Below the pieces are notes generated by a model, which was not told the DNA's origin, did no database searches, and worked only from the letters and a program-made list of their open reading frames with translations. Of a stretch of DNA of 64,000 nucleotides, positions 9,113-17,027 are shown piece by piece. Numbering within the stretch: position 1 is the stretch's first letter; each line of letters opens with the position of its first letter. The stretch comes from a virus, in the IMG/VR virus record IMGVR_UViG_3300044833_000092, positions 1 to 64,000 of that record. One strand, written 5' to 3'. Made by a program: the position numbers and the translations under genes.

Positions 9113-9859
9113 GTGGCACGGGTCAAAGCTATCGTCATCTGTACGCCGTCGCTGGGCGTCGTGTCGTTCTGGTGGGCCAGACAGATGATGAGTCTGGTTC
9201 ACCCGCTCAACATCGGCAAAAAATTTGCGTTCGTCCAAGACGACGGCGACAGCGGTGTAGCCGATACGCGCAACCAAATCGTCCATGACGTGCTGCGGAT
9301 GGATAACGATACACTGGAGGTTGATTCGCTGTTTTGGGTGGACGATGACGTGCTGGTCATGCCGGGTGCGCTACTGGCCCTGTACAATCATCACGTCCCG
9401 ATTGCCTCGGGCGTTTACTTTACCAAGTGCGAGCTGCCGGAGGCCCTGATCTTTCCAGGGCGATTGCACGGCACGGCCAAGTTCTATCCGAACGAGATTA
9501 TCCGCGACGGCTGGGGCCACGGCATGGGCCTATGCCTCATTAAGGCCGACGTGTACCGCAAGATGGCAGCGGCTGGCCTGGGAGTCGATCGTCACGGCAA
9601 GCCTGAGTGGTACAAGACCAGCAGCGACTTCAAGCTCGAAGGCAGCATGATCGACTGTGGCGGCACGGAAGATTTGTTCTTCCTGAACCGTGCCGGCGAG
9701 CTTGGCTACAAGACGGTCATCGATTGCACCAAGCACGCCTTTGGTTGGCACTACGACCTGAAAACTGGCCTGGGCTATCCTCAGAAGCAGTTCAACCAAT
9801 GGGCGCATTGTCAGCCAATCGCTTGGGAAACCAACGACGGTCCTGTAACCTGGGAGTGA
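9113..9859 (+). CDS. glycosyltransferase-like protein (GT-A type)
   Basis: A 248-residue protein. The GTG at 9113 is used because AGGAGG lies six bases upstream, at the edge of the hairpin. The N-terminus (VKAIVICTPSLG) is a beta-strand start typical of nucleotide-sugar enzymes, and VDDDVLVMP at 76-84 supplies the DxD-type metal/nucleotide-sugar motif. Length suits a minimal GT-A enzyme. It sits among tail genes, so it may modify a virion protein or host surface glycans. The donor and acceptor cannot be told. Confidence 0.6.
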   Translation: MARVKAIVICTPSLGVVSFWWARQMMSLVHPLNIGKKFAFVQDDGDSGVADTRNQIVHDVLRMDNDTLEVDSLFWVDDDVLVMPGALLALYNHHVPIASGVYFTKCELPEALIFPGRLHGTAKFYPNEIIRDGWGHGMGLCLIKADVYRKMAAAGLGVDRHGKPEWYKTSSDFKLEGSMIDCGGTEDLFFLNRAGELGYKTVIDCTKHAFGWHYDLKTGLGYPQKQFNQWAHCQPIAWETNDGPVTWE

Positions 9860-9862
9860 GCA

Positions 9863-10393
9863 ATGGCGACCAAGAATCTGGAGAATTTTGAGACGCCCGG
9901 CGTCGTCGCTTGCACTCAGACTTCCCTGGGCATTGGCTCGTCGCGCGAATCGGCCGTCATCGACAACTCGGCGCTGCAATTTCTTGACGACGTAATTACG
10001 CTGACATTTACTATCGCCAGTGGCACGCCGTCTACGTCGGGGGCCAGTGTCAACATCTATGTCGCTGCCTCGCCGGATGGCACGCTGTTCCCAAGGGTCC
10101 AACTGCTAACCGGCGCTCCATTTCAGACTGGGGCTGGCGACGCCTCGGTCGGAGCCTTGGGAGCGCCGAACAATTTGCGGATGATTGGCTCGTTCGGCTT
10201 GCAAACCACTGTTAGCGTTGGCGAGCGCACGTTTACCACTGAGCCCATGTCGGTCATGCAGGCGCTCGGCTACCTTCCCAAAAAGTACAGCATTATCATT
10301 GAAAATTCGACTGGCGTGGTGTTCTCTTCGTCCACCACCACCACGGCTCAGAATCTGAACCACTCTCCGCTTTCGACCACCAGCGGCAACTGA
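9863..10393 (+). CDS. beta-rich tail-region protein
   Basis: A 176-residue protein starting MATKNLENFETPGVVACTQ, three bases after the previous stop. It is rich in Ser, Thr, Gly and alternating hydrophobics (VNIYVAASPDGTLFP), and ends in a Ser/Thr tract (SSSTTTTAQN). A jelly-roll or fibre-associated protein is plausible. No family recognised. Confidence 0.65.
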   Translation: MATKNLENFETPGVVACTQTSLGIGSSRESAVIDNSALQFLDDVITLTFTIASGTPSTSGASVNIYVAASPDGTLFPRVQLLTGAPFQTGAGDASVGALGAPNNLRMIGSFGLQTTVSVGERTFTTEPMSVMQALGYLPKKYSIIIENSTGVVFSSSTTTTAQNLNHSPLSTTSGN

Positions 10394-10400
10394 GGGCTCT

Positions 10401-11963
10401 ATGGTCCCGCAGGCGCTGCTTGTGGCTCCGCCAGTCAGTGTTGCCAGCGGCACGCTGGTTGGCATTGTTTCGTTCAGGGACAACTTGCGCCATCGCGTTG
10501 GCGGCGTGGTCGTCGGCGTCGTGGGCGGCACCACGGACCCGACGAGCGTAACGGACGATCAGAACAACCTCTACACGATGGTCACGTCCGCGAACGCCAG
10601 CGGAGCCATTCGTTCGTCCCTGTGGTATTGCCAGAGGATTTTCGGTTCTCCTAAGAGGATTACGGTCAAATGGCCCAGTAACGGCGCGGCCATTGTGCTG
10701 TCGGCTGTCTTTACCGATCAGCCGCTCCTGGTCACAACCTCAACAACCAATGCTGCAAACACAGGATCGTTGACGGTTGGTCCCTTGGCCGCCTCGAAGT
10801 CCGGCGAGGAATTAGTGTTCAGTGTCTGCGCCAGCAGCGGCAACCTCAACGGCGGGCCGGCAGGCTTCGTGTCTGTCAACCAGAGTGTCGCCGGTGGCTT
10901 CGGCTATGCGCTGCCGCCGAAGCGCGTCGCTACTTGGACCAATTCAGTTTCTGTTATCACCACAGCCTGTATTGCTTCCTTCCGGGCAATCCCGGTCGCA
11001 ACCAATCCGTGGGCTTTCGATCCGATCGTCAAGTTTTCCGGCGGTACGCCGCCGGCTCCGCTGACAGCCTCGTACGCCGGAACGCTCACTTGGACCGGCA
11101 CTTTTGTCGTTACCGGCGTCGATGCGCCATTTGGCACCACGCTGACCTGGATGGCCACGGCGCTGCCGACCGGAGAGGACGTGGCCTATTCGGTCCTGCT
11201 CACTTGGACCGGCACGTTCGTCCTGGCCGGCGTTGATGACTTCGTTGGTCACACGCTCACTTGGACCGGGACATTCCTGGCGGTCGGATTGGATGCCACC
11301 TGGGCAACCACGCTCACCTGGACCGGAGTGGACGCGGCAACCGGGATCGATGAACAACCCCTGGTGACTACCTTGACTTGGACCGGGGCGTTCGCCATCA
11401 CCGGCATCGATGCCACCTGGGCAACCACTCTCACTTGGACCGGGGTGGACACAGCAACCGGCATCGATGAACAACCCTTGGCCGATACTCTTACCTGGAC
11501 CGGCGCAGAAGTGGCCACTGGCGTCGATGCTCATTGGGCCACTACCTTGACGTGGACCGGGACGTTCGCCGCCACCGGCGTCGATGCGCGGTTTGCCCAT
11601 ACGCTCACCTGGAGCTGGCTCATCGAGGCTAACCGTGCCGCCGAGTCCGCCGTATTTTCCCTGTTGCTCTGGAGCGACCATTTTAGCTTCGACCAGGCTC
11701 CGCGCGTGATTCTCAATTGGTTCGATAGCTTCGACATTCCAGGCGTAGTGCGGCCGCCGGCCTCGGCGTCGTTTGCCGATACGCTTACCTGGACGGAGGC
11801 GGCCGGCAGCGACTTGTCATGGTTCGATCGTTTGACGTGGACCTCAGACCTGGGAAACCCGGTGTCGTCGGCGTTTTGGAGCGACACCTTGTTTTGGCAC
11901 GACGCCAATGGCGGCTTCGATCCCAACGTCAACCTGCTTTCGACGGGCCGATACCGTCGCTAG
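10401..11963 (+). CDS. TLTWTG-repeat tail-fibre-like protein
   Basis: A 520-residue protein with GAGGG before the ATG. Residues 1-210 form a beta-rich domain shared with the next gene. Residues about 225-420 hold roughly ten repeats built on [T/L]LTWTGTF..[T/V]G[V/I]D with a usual spacing of 16-27 residues. The C-terminus ends FDPNVNLLSTGRYRR. Repeats, Trp/Thr composition and location fit a fibre or receptor-binding shaft. Near-identical repeat units suggest recent expansion and possible length variation between relatives. Confidence 0.7.
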   Translation: MVPQALLVAPPVSVASGTLVGIVSFRDNLRHRVGGVVVGVVGGTTDPTSVTDDQNNLYTMVTSANASGAIRSSLWYCQRIFGSPKRITVKWPSNGAAIVLSAVFTDQPLLVTTSTTNAANTGSLTVGPLAASKSGEELVFSVCASSGNLNGGPAGFVSVNQSVAGGFGYALPPKRVATWTNSVSVITTACIASFRAIPVATNPWAFDPIVKFSGGTPPAPLTASYAGTLTWTGTFVVTGVDAPFGTTLTWMATALPTGEDVAYSVLLTWTGTFVLAGVDDFVGHTLTWTGTFLAVGLDATWATTLTWTGVDAATGIDEQPLVTTLTWTGAFAITGIDATWATTLTWTGVDTATGIDEQPLADTLTWTGAEVATGVDAHWATTLTWTGTFAATGVDARFAHTLTWSWLIEANRAAESAVFSLLLWSDHFSFDQAPRVILNWFDSFDIPGVVRPPASASFADTLTWTEAAGSDLSWFDRLTWTSDLGNPVSSAFWSDTLFWHDANGGFDPNVNLLSTGRYRR

Positions 11964-11970
11964 GGAGACA

Positions 11971-11990
11971 GGTGGTGGAAATCCACCGCC
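11971..11990 (+). repeat. family A repeat between Shine-Dalgarno and start codon
   Basis: Variant core GGTGGTGGAAATCCACCGCC with one altered base. GGGAG lies three bases before it and the ATG of the next gene six bases after it. Confidence 0.93.
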
Positions 11991-11996
11991 CTTGAA

Positions 11997-12914
11997 ATGG
12001 CGCTCCTTCCCGTACAAGCCAGCGTGGGCACCACCGGCACCGGAACGGTCCGACCGACCGTCTTTCCGTCAACGGTGACGAGCGGCAATGGCGTGGTGGT
12101 TCTGGTGTCCTATGGTGCCAATACCTTAACGTCGATCACCGACACTGAGGGCAACGCCTATTTGCTGGCCGGCGTCGGTAGCTTCTTCGGAGCCGATCTG
12201 GCGGCCATCTACTATTGCGCCAACGTCACCGGCGGCCCGGTCTTTACGGCTACGGCCCACTTCTCTTCTTCAACGCCAGCCGAAATTATTGCCTTCGAGG
12301 TTCCTGGCAACCTGACTCTCCAGGCCGCCAATGCGTCCGCCGGCAACAGCGTCAATCCCGCTCCAGGCGCGGTCAACACTGGAGTCGTCAATACGCTTGT
12401 CTTTGTCGTTCTCAACAAGACCGGCTCCGTCATTACGCCGCCGGCTGGCTTCACCGAGGCTCGCAACACTGGCACGTCAGACGCTGCCTATAACCCCTAT
12501 GCCACCGTGCAGGTGGGGCTCGATCCGCCCTGGTCAACCACGGCCGGCACGCCCTGGGCCGCGGCGATCGCAGCCTTCTCGTCCACCGCAGGCGTCGGGC
12601 CGGCAACCGGCTTGGTGTTTGGAAACCTTACATTCTCGGGCTCATTCACCTTTGAGCCCGTCCTGGGCAACCTGCTGCGCTGGACGGCCTTCTTCGTCAC
12701 CGGCGCTCCGATTGTGGCTAACGCTTCTTGGAGCGACACTTTGACCTGGAGCGTCAGCGCCATCAACGACTTGAACCTCAAGGATTTCATCCTGTGGACC
12801 GGGGCTAAGTTTGGCTTGGCCGAGTCGTACGACCGCCTGACTGATACACTCTCATGGGCAGGGCGGTTCGAGCCAGACGTGAACTTGCTGGCGGCCGGCA
12901 GGTACAGGAGGTAG
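11997..12914 (+). CDS. tail-fibre-like protein, paralogue of upstream gene
   Basis: A 305-residue protein starting MALLPVQASVGTTGTG. Its N-terminal domain (VTDTEGN-like turn, IYYCANVTGGP, then an Ala/Thr-rich beta region) parallels that of the upstream repeat protein, and its end EPDVNLLAAGRYRR matches the other protein's terminus. It has only a few TLTW-type units. The ATG has no direct ribosome binding site; GGGAG is upstream of a hairpin, and becomes nine bases distant if the hairpin is folded away. Confidence 0.7.
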   Translation: MALLPVQASVGTTGTGTVRPTVFPSTVTSGNGVVVLVSYGANTLTSITDTEGNAYLLAGVGSFFGADLAAIYYCANVTGGPVFTATAHFSSSTPAEIIAFEVPGNLTLQAANASAGNSVNPAPGAVNTGVVNTLVFVVLNKTGSVITPPAGFTEARNTGTSDAAYNPYATVQVGLDPPWSTTAGTPWAAAIAAFSSTAGVGPATGLVFGNLTFSGSFTFEPVLGNLLRWTAFFVTGAPIVANASWSDTLTWSVSAINDLNLKDFILWTGAKFGLAESYDRLTDTLSWAGRFEPDVNLLAAGRYRR

Positions 12915-12916
12915 GC

Positions 12917-13120
12917 ATGGTCAGCGTTGAAGAACGCATACGCCAGCTCAAACAGGTGCCGCTTCTGGAAATCGAAATCGCCCGACTCAAGATTGAACTT
13001 GCCAGGGTGCAGCAGCGCCGCTGCGAGCTATGCCGGGAAAACCAACAGCTCAAGACAGGTGGTGGAAATCCACCACCTGCTTCCCTTCGTGAACGAACGA
13101 CGATGGCGGAGAATTTGTAA
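12917..13120 (+). CDS. small coiled-coil protein carrying an in-frame family A insert
   Basis: A 67-residue protein with AGGAGG five bases before the ATG. Residues 5-46 form a clear heptad-type coiled coil (IEIARLKIELARVQQ, then CELCRENQQLK). Residues 48-54 are GGGNPPP, encoded exactly by the family-A repeat, followed by a short tail. The stop overlaps the next ATG (TAATG). A chaperone or trimerisation helper for the upstream fibres is possible but unproven. Confidence 0.75.
   Translation: MVSVEERIRQLKQVPLLEIEIARLKIELARVQQRRCELCRENQQLKTGGGNPPPASLRERTTMAENL
13058..13077 (+). repeat. family A repeat inside a coding sequence
   Basis: Exact core in frame within the coiled-coil gene, read as GGT GGT GGA AAT CCA CCA CC and giving GGGNPPP at residues 48-54. 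Confidence 0.96.
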
Positions 13121-13209
13121 TGGGAAAAGGCCGTCCGCACAACTTGGTTAACTTCAGCACGGACGAACTTATCGCCGAAATTAGAAAGCGAGGGGTGGAA
13201 AATTCCTAA
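13120..13209 (+). CDS. 29-residue microprotein before the nozzle gene
   Basis: ATG overlaps the previous stop, and GGAG lies eight bases upstream. The product MGKGRPHNLVNFSTDELI and onward has a helix pattern DELIAEIRKRG. It ends TCC TAA T, and the downstream nozzle frame is open from before this stop. It may therefore be a separate microprotein, or the N-terminal part of the nozzle protein joined by frameshifting. Confidence 0.5.
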   Translation: MGKGRPHNLVNFSTDELIAEIRKRGVENS

Positions 13210-13234
13210 TTTATTTGCTGAAACCCCGGATGAC

Positions 13235-15526
13235 GTGGTTCTCATTGCCGATGGGTGGGGTCCAGTGTTGCGCTGGAACGGCTTCACCAATCAGGCGAGC
13301 CCGGCCGGCGTGCCGGCTCCGTCCAAGCTGCCGACCATGACATTCTCCGGCACCGGCCCTATCGTCGGCGCGTACCGCTGCTTTCTGCGCTACATCGACG
13401 CCAACGATTACCCCGGCAACCTGACGCCCATCGCCCCGGCTGACGTGATTGCCCTGTCCCGCTCCGGTGTAGTCGCCAAGGCTGTGGCTGGCACGCCGAT
13501 TGTATTGACCATCACGGCTCACGGATTCAATAATTCGACCACCATCAAGACGACGGGCATCGCCGGCATCGTGGAGGCCAACGGCGTTTTCAAGGTGACG
13601 GTCATCGATGCCAACAATATCTCTCTCAACGGTTCGACCGCCGACGGGCTCAGCGAGTTCTACGGCGGCGGCGGGACTTGGATCGCCGGCACCGGCTTGG
13701 TGACGTACGGCAATCTGGAGGCTCCAGCGGACCCGCGAGTGGTGCGCCGTCAGATACTCCGCAACACCGATGGCCAGGAAGCGGTGTTCTACGTCGATAT
13801 CGACACCACCGACCTGTCCAGCGCTACTCTTACCAGTACCCAGGACGACAACGCGCTCCAGACGGGCATCGCCGTGCCTTTTCTCGACTCCACTGGCAAG
13901 GACGTTTCCAATGTCAATGGCGAGCCGCCTAACAACAAGCCCTTGATCGTCTATCATCGAGGATTGGTTTTTATGGCTGGCGACGTGCGTTACACCGAGG
14001 GCGCTGTTGCCTTGACGTTCGGCTCCAATCAGGTGCATGGTATTGCAACGGAGTGGCGAGCGGCCGCGGCTGGCCGCTTCATCTACGTCGTCGGTGCGAA
14101 CAAGGCGTACACGATTGCAGCCGTGGACGAGTTGAATCAGATCGTCACCCTGACAGAGCCGTACCTTGCACCGTCGCAGCCGTACGCTTTCTATGCCATT
14201 TGTTCGGCCGAGCCGGATCAGCGCACCGTCTACTATTCCGACGCCAGCCACGCCGAGGGCTTCTCGCCGCTTGTCGGCTTTACCATCGCCTCCGACGGCG
14301 ACGACTTCACCGGCGAGTTGTCCTACGATTCGTTCCTCTACATTCTGGAACGCTCGCATATCTACAAACAGACGTATCAAACCGATCCCAACACAGACGG
14401 TGCCGTCTACCAGAGTTCCGATCGCGGCTGCGTCAACCAGCGCTGCGCCGTTAAGGCGGGTGAGAGCGTCTACATGCTGGACGAGAAGGGCATTCACGCC
14501 TTTGGCGGCCGCAACGCCGGCGATCGCAGCGATCCGGTGCAGACGCTCTTTCGCCCAGACGTGCCGGGGCCGAAGATCAACTTCGCGGCGGGCCGTTTCT
14601 TTCACGGTGTCTTGGATCAGACGACCGAAGTTATACGCTGGTTCGTTTCGCTCTCGGGAACCTATCTCCCCCGCCACGCCATTTGCTATCAATACGATCT
14701 TGACCGCTGGTGGATCGAGGAGTATCCGTGGCCGATATCCTGCTCATTCGTCGGCCGCCTCTACCGCCGGGCTCCGCTGGAGACGTGGGGAGCCGGGCGC
14801 TTGCAGGTATTCCTGGGCTCGACCGGCCGCCGCGTGTTCGCCGTTGGAGCTTCGCCGCTCGACGGAGTGCCACCACTCAAGGAGTACGCCTGCCCCATCA
14901 CGACCGCCGGGTTTAACTGGTTGGAAACGCCGTCAGCGCTGCCGCCGTGCGTCAATGCTCCAGTGGTGATTGTCGGCGGCCGTGGCAAAGGACAGCGGCG
15001 CATTGTGGTCTCTATGTCGGGAACGAGACTGCGCCTGCGCGATCCGTGGCTGGTGCAGCCCGACGTGACCAGCACCATTCAGGTTGGCGGTATCGAGTGG
15101 AGCTGGAAGTCTGGCTGGATGGAATGGGCTGACGAAGAGACGACCAATCCGCGAGCGGTGGAAGTATCTTTCGGGCCTACGACGGTGCCCAGCGACGTGA
15201 CCTTGAACCGCTTCCGTGACCGTAGCGATCAGGCTGACGTGATTGCTCTTGACCGTGCCGAGGACGGCGTGTTGGCTCGGGCCGGCGAGAGTGACGTATT
15301 GCTCTCGTTGGAACAGTTGCCGGGTGGCTTCGGACAGGCCCTGATGTTTTCGGGAAAGCAGTCGTACACTCGTGGGCCACAGGTTATCAGTGTGGGACTC
15401 AATGGTGTTGGCACCATCGATCCGGTGAAGCTCTATCAAATCGACGTTGACGGCGTTGTCGATCCGACTGGAATCATTCCCGATCGTCAGCTGCGCCGCC
15501 AGGGCGAAGGCGGGGGAGGGGGATAG
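13235..15526 (+). CDS. tail nozzle / tubular-type protein
   Basis: A large protein (763 residues from this GTG). Repeated beta motifs such as AGESVYMLDEKGIHAFGG, RTVYYSDASHAEGF and HAICYQYDLDRWWIEEYPW fit the beta-propeller tail hub of podoviruses (P22 gp10 or tubular protein B in role). The start is uncertain: the GTG has no ribosome binding site, and the frame continues upstream through NLFAETPDD with an ATT at 13202 behind GAGGGG. Frameshifting from the small upstream gene is the other option. Confidence 0.65.
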   Translation: MVLIADGWGPVLRWNGFTNQASPAGVPAPSKLPTMTFSGTGPIVGAYRCFLRYIDANDYPGNLTPIAPADVIALSRSGVVAKAVAGTPIVLTITAHGFNNSTTIKTTGIAGIVEANGVFKVTVIDANNISLNGSTADGLSEFYGGGGTWIAGTGLVTYGNLEAPADPRVVRRQILRNTDGQEAVFYVDIDTTDLSSATLTSTQDDNALQTGIAVPFLDSTGKDVSNVNGEPPNNKPLIVYHRGLVFMAGDVRYTEGAVALTFGSNQVHGIATEWRAAAAGRFIYVVGANKAYTIAAVDELNQIVTLTEPYLAPSQPYAFYAICSAEPDQRTVYYSDASHAEGFSPLVGFTIASDGDDFTGELSYDSFLYILERSHIYKQTYQTDPNTDGAVYQSSDRGCVNQRCAVKAGESVYMLDEKGIHAFGGRNAGDRSDPVQTLFRPDVPGPKINFAAGRFFHGVLDQTTEVIRWFVSLSGTYLPRHAICYQYDLDRWWIEEYPWPISCSFVGRLYRRAPLETWGAGRLQVFLGSTGRRVFAVGASPLDGVPPLKEYACPITTAGFNWLETPSALPPCVNAPVVIVGGRGKGQRRIVVSMSGTRLRLRDPWLVQPDVTSTIQVGGIEWSWKSGWMEWADEETTNPRAVEVSFGPTTVPSDVTLNRFRDRSDQADVIALDRAEDGVLARAGESDVLLSLEQLPGGFGQALMFSGKQSYTRGPQVISVGLNGVGTIDPVKLYQIDVDGVVDPTGIIPDRQLRRQGEGGGGG

Positions 15527-15528
15527 CT

Positions 15529-16209
15529 ATGGGCATAGAGTCTTTTTTCGGCGCTCAGGCCGATCGCTTGCTCCGCAAAGAGTGGGGTGACGACGTGGAC
15601 AGTTTCGCGCAGGAACTGGTGGCCATGTTCACGTCTAAGGAACCGATCAACCTGACCGGACCTGTGACAATCGATCGTGGGAACGCCGACAATGTTCCGG
15701 CACTCACGATCAACGATGGTACTAACGGCAGCTCAGCGCCGATCGTCATTAATCGTACCGATGGCACCGGCTCGTCGCAGCCAAACGTCGATAGCGGCGG
15801 CGGCTATTCATGCTGTGGCTCCAGTTCGCAAAATGCTCCTCCCAAGATGCCGCCGGTCGATCAAGGCAAATTCCCGCCGGTTCCACCTGTGACGCCGGCT
15901 GGACCTCCGGGCGGTCTGCCTGATCCCAACATGCCCAGGCGTGAGTTTAGCGGCACTATCCTGATAAAAGTCGTGCAGGGCGAGCCGGATGTCTTCGGCT
16001 GGAATGGTCAACAGGTGCCGTTCATAGCTACGGGCTGTGTCCCGTACAAGCCGCCATCGGTGAATGGCCCAACGAGTGCTTTCGATCCTAGCCTGAATCA
16101 GCCCGAGCCCGTCACGGCGCAGCTGGCGGCGTTCATGGCAAAGTGGAGTCTCGACGGTTACGATCTCATCGCCGACACCGTAGCCGGTCCCGGTTCTCCT
16201 TGTGCTTAG
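15529..16209 (+). CDS. virion-type protein with Pro-rich middle
   Basis: A 226-residue protein with GGGGGA near the ATG, two bases after the previous stop. An N-terminal helix (FGAQADRLLRKEWGDDVDSFAQ) precedes a Thr/Asn beta region, a CC pair at about residue 95, a Pro/Gly linker and a compact C-terminus. It follows the nozzle-like gene directly, so a tail or fibre-attachment protein is plausible. Confidence 0.65.
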   Translation: MGIESFFGAQADRLLRKEWGDDVDSFAQELVAMFTSKEPINLTGPVTIDRGNADNVPALTINDGTNGSSAPIVINRTDGTGSSQPNVDSGGGYSCCGSSSQNAPPKMPPVDQGKFPPVPPVTPAGPPGGLPDPNMPRREFSGTILIKVVQGEPDVFGWNGQQVPFIATGCVPYKPPSVNGPTSAFDPSLNQPEPVTAQLAAFMAKWSLDGYDLIADTVAGPGSPCA

Positions 16210-16233
16210 GGCGAGCCGGACTATAATCTCAGG

Positions 16234-16253
16234 GGTGGTGGAAATCCACCACC
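16234..16253 (+). repeat. family A palindromic repeat
   Basis: Exact core between two virion genes; about 20 bases before the next start. Confidence 0.96.
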
Positions 16254-16274
16254 TGAAAAACCAGGGGGCGTGCC

Positions 16275-16997
16275 ATGCCTTATGCGAATGTTGGTTCAGT
16301 CGATCCGATGCCGTACGCTGGCTCGGTACAACAGATGTCTGATAACTTTATGCCGAGTCTGCAAGGTCAGGCCAATCAAATGAATGCCAGCCGCGGAGGC
16401 GGAGGCGGAGGAGGCGGCGGCGGGGGCGGCTTGCCCGGCGTCGGGGCCGGCGGTTTCGTACAGAAAACATTTGAGAACCAGTACGACAACCCTGGGCTCG
16501 ACCTTCAGAAGGCCCAGCTTGCTGCGTCCAACGCCCACTGGAACGCCGCCTTCGGCGCTCTTCAGGGTCAGCTTGGCGCTGGTGGACAACGCTTCTCGCC
16601 GGCGGCCGGCCTGGGACCGCATATCACCACCGGCGGCGTTTGGAACCCGCAGCAGGTGGATCAGCAGGTGAACGCTGCTCGGGCCAAAAACGATCAGACG
16701 GCGGCCACGCAAAGTCGGGCCGCTGCCCAGGGCGCTGTTGGCCGTGGCTTCGCCGGCAACTCGCCCATGATCGCGGCGCTCCAGGGCCAGATAGGCGGAG
16801 CGAACATTGCCGCCGACGCTTCCAGTGAGGCCGGCATCCGCAGCAACGCCGCGCAAATGAACGCGAACCAGACGCTGAGTTCGCAGACCGAGGCTCAGAA
16901 CCAGTTCGCTGCCCAGCAAGCTCAAGAGACGCAACGGACTGCGCCGCTCTACGCCCGCCAGAACGCCTTGATCGCCGCCCTGGCCGGCATTGCCTGA
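16275..16997 (+). CDS. Gly/Ala/Gln-rich internal virion-type protein
   Basis: A 240-residue protein starting MPYANVGSVDPMPYAGS. Residues about 40-52 are a poly-Gly run. The second half is Ala/Gln-rich helix (AQSRAAAQGAVGRGFAGNSP) ending LYARQNALIAALAGIA. This composition is common in ejection or internal virion proteins of podoviruses. It starts a run of similar genes that ends with the 1296-residue protein. Confidence 0.65.
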   Translation: MPYANVGSVDPMPYAGSVQQMSDNFMPSLQGQANQMNASRGGGGGGGGGGGGLPGVGAGGFVQKTFENQYDNPGLDLQKAQLAASNAHWNAAFGALQGQLGAGGQRFSPAAGLGPHITTGGVWNPQQVDQQVNAARAKNDQTAATQSRAAAQGAVGRGFAGNSPMIAALQGQIGGANIAADASSEAGIRSNAAQMNANQTLSSQTEAQNQFAAQQAQETQRTAPLYARQNALIAALAGIA

Positions 16998-16998
16998 A

Positions 16999-17018
16999 CT
17001 ATTGGTGCGCCGCAATAG
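16999..17018 (-). repeat. family B hairpin overlapping a ribosome binding site
   Basis: CTATTGGTGCGCCGCAATAG followed by GAG, giving AGGAG for the ATG at 17028. The loop is flipped relative to the copy at 9085, but the stem is the same. Confidence 0.95.
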
Positions 17019-17027
17019 GAGTCTATC

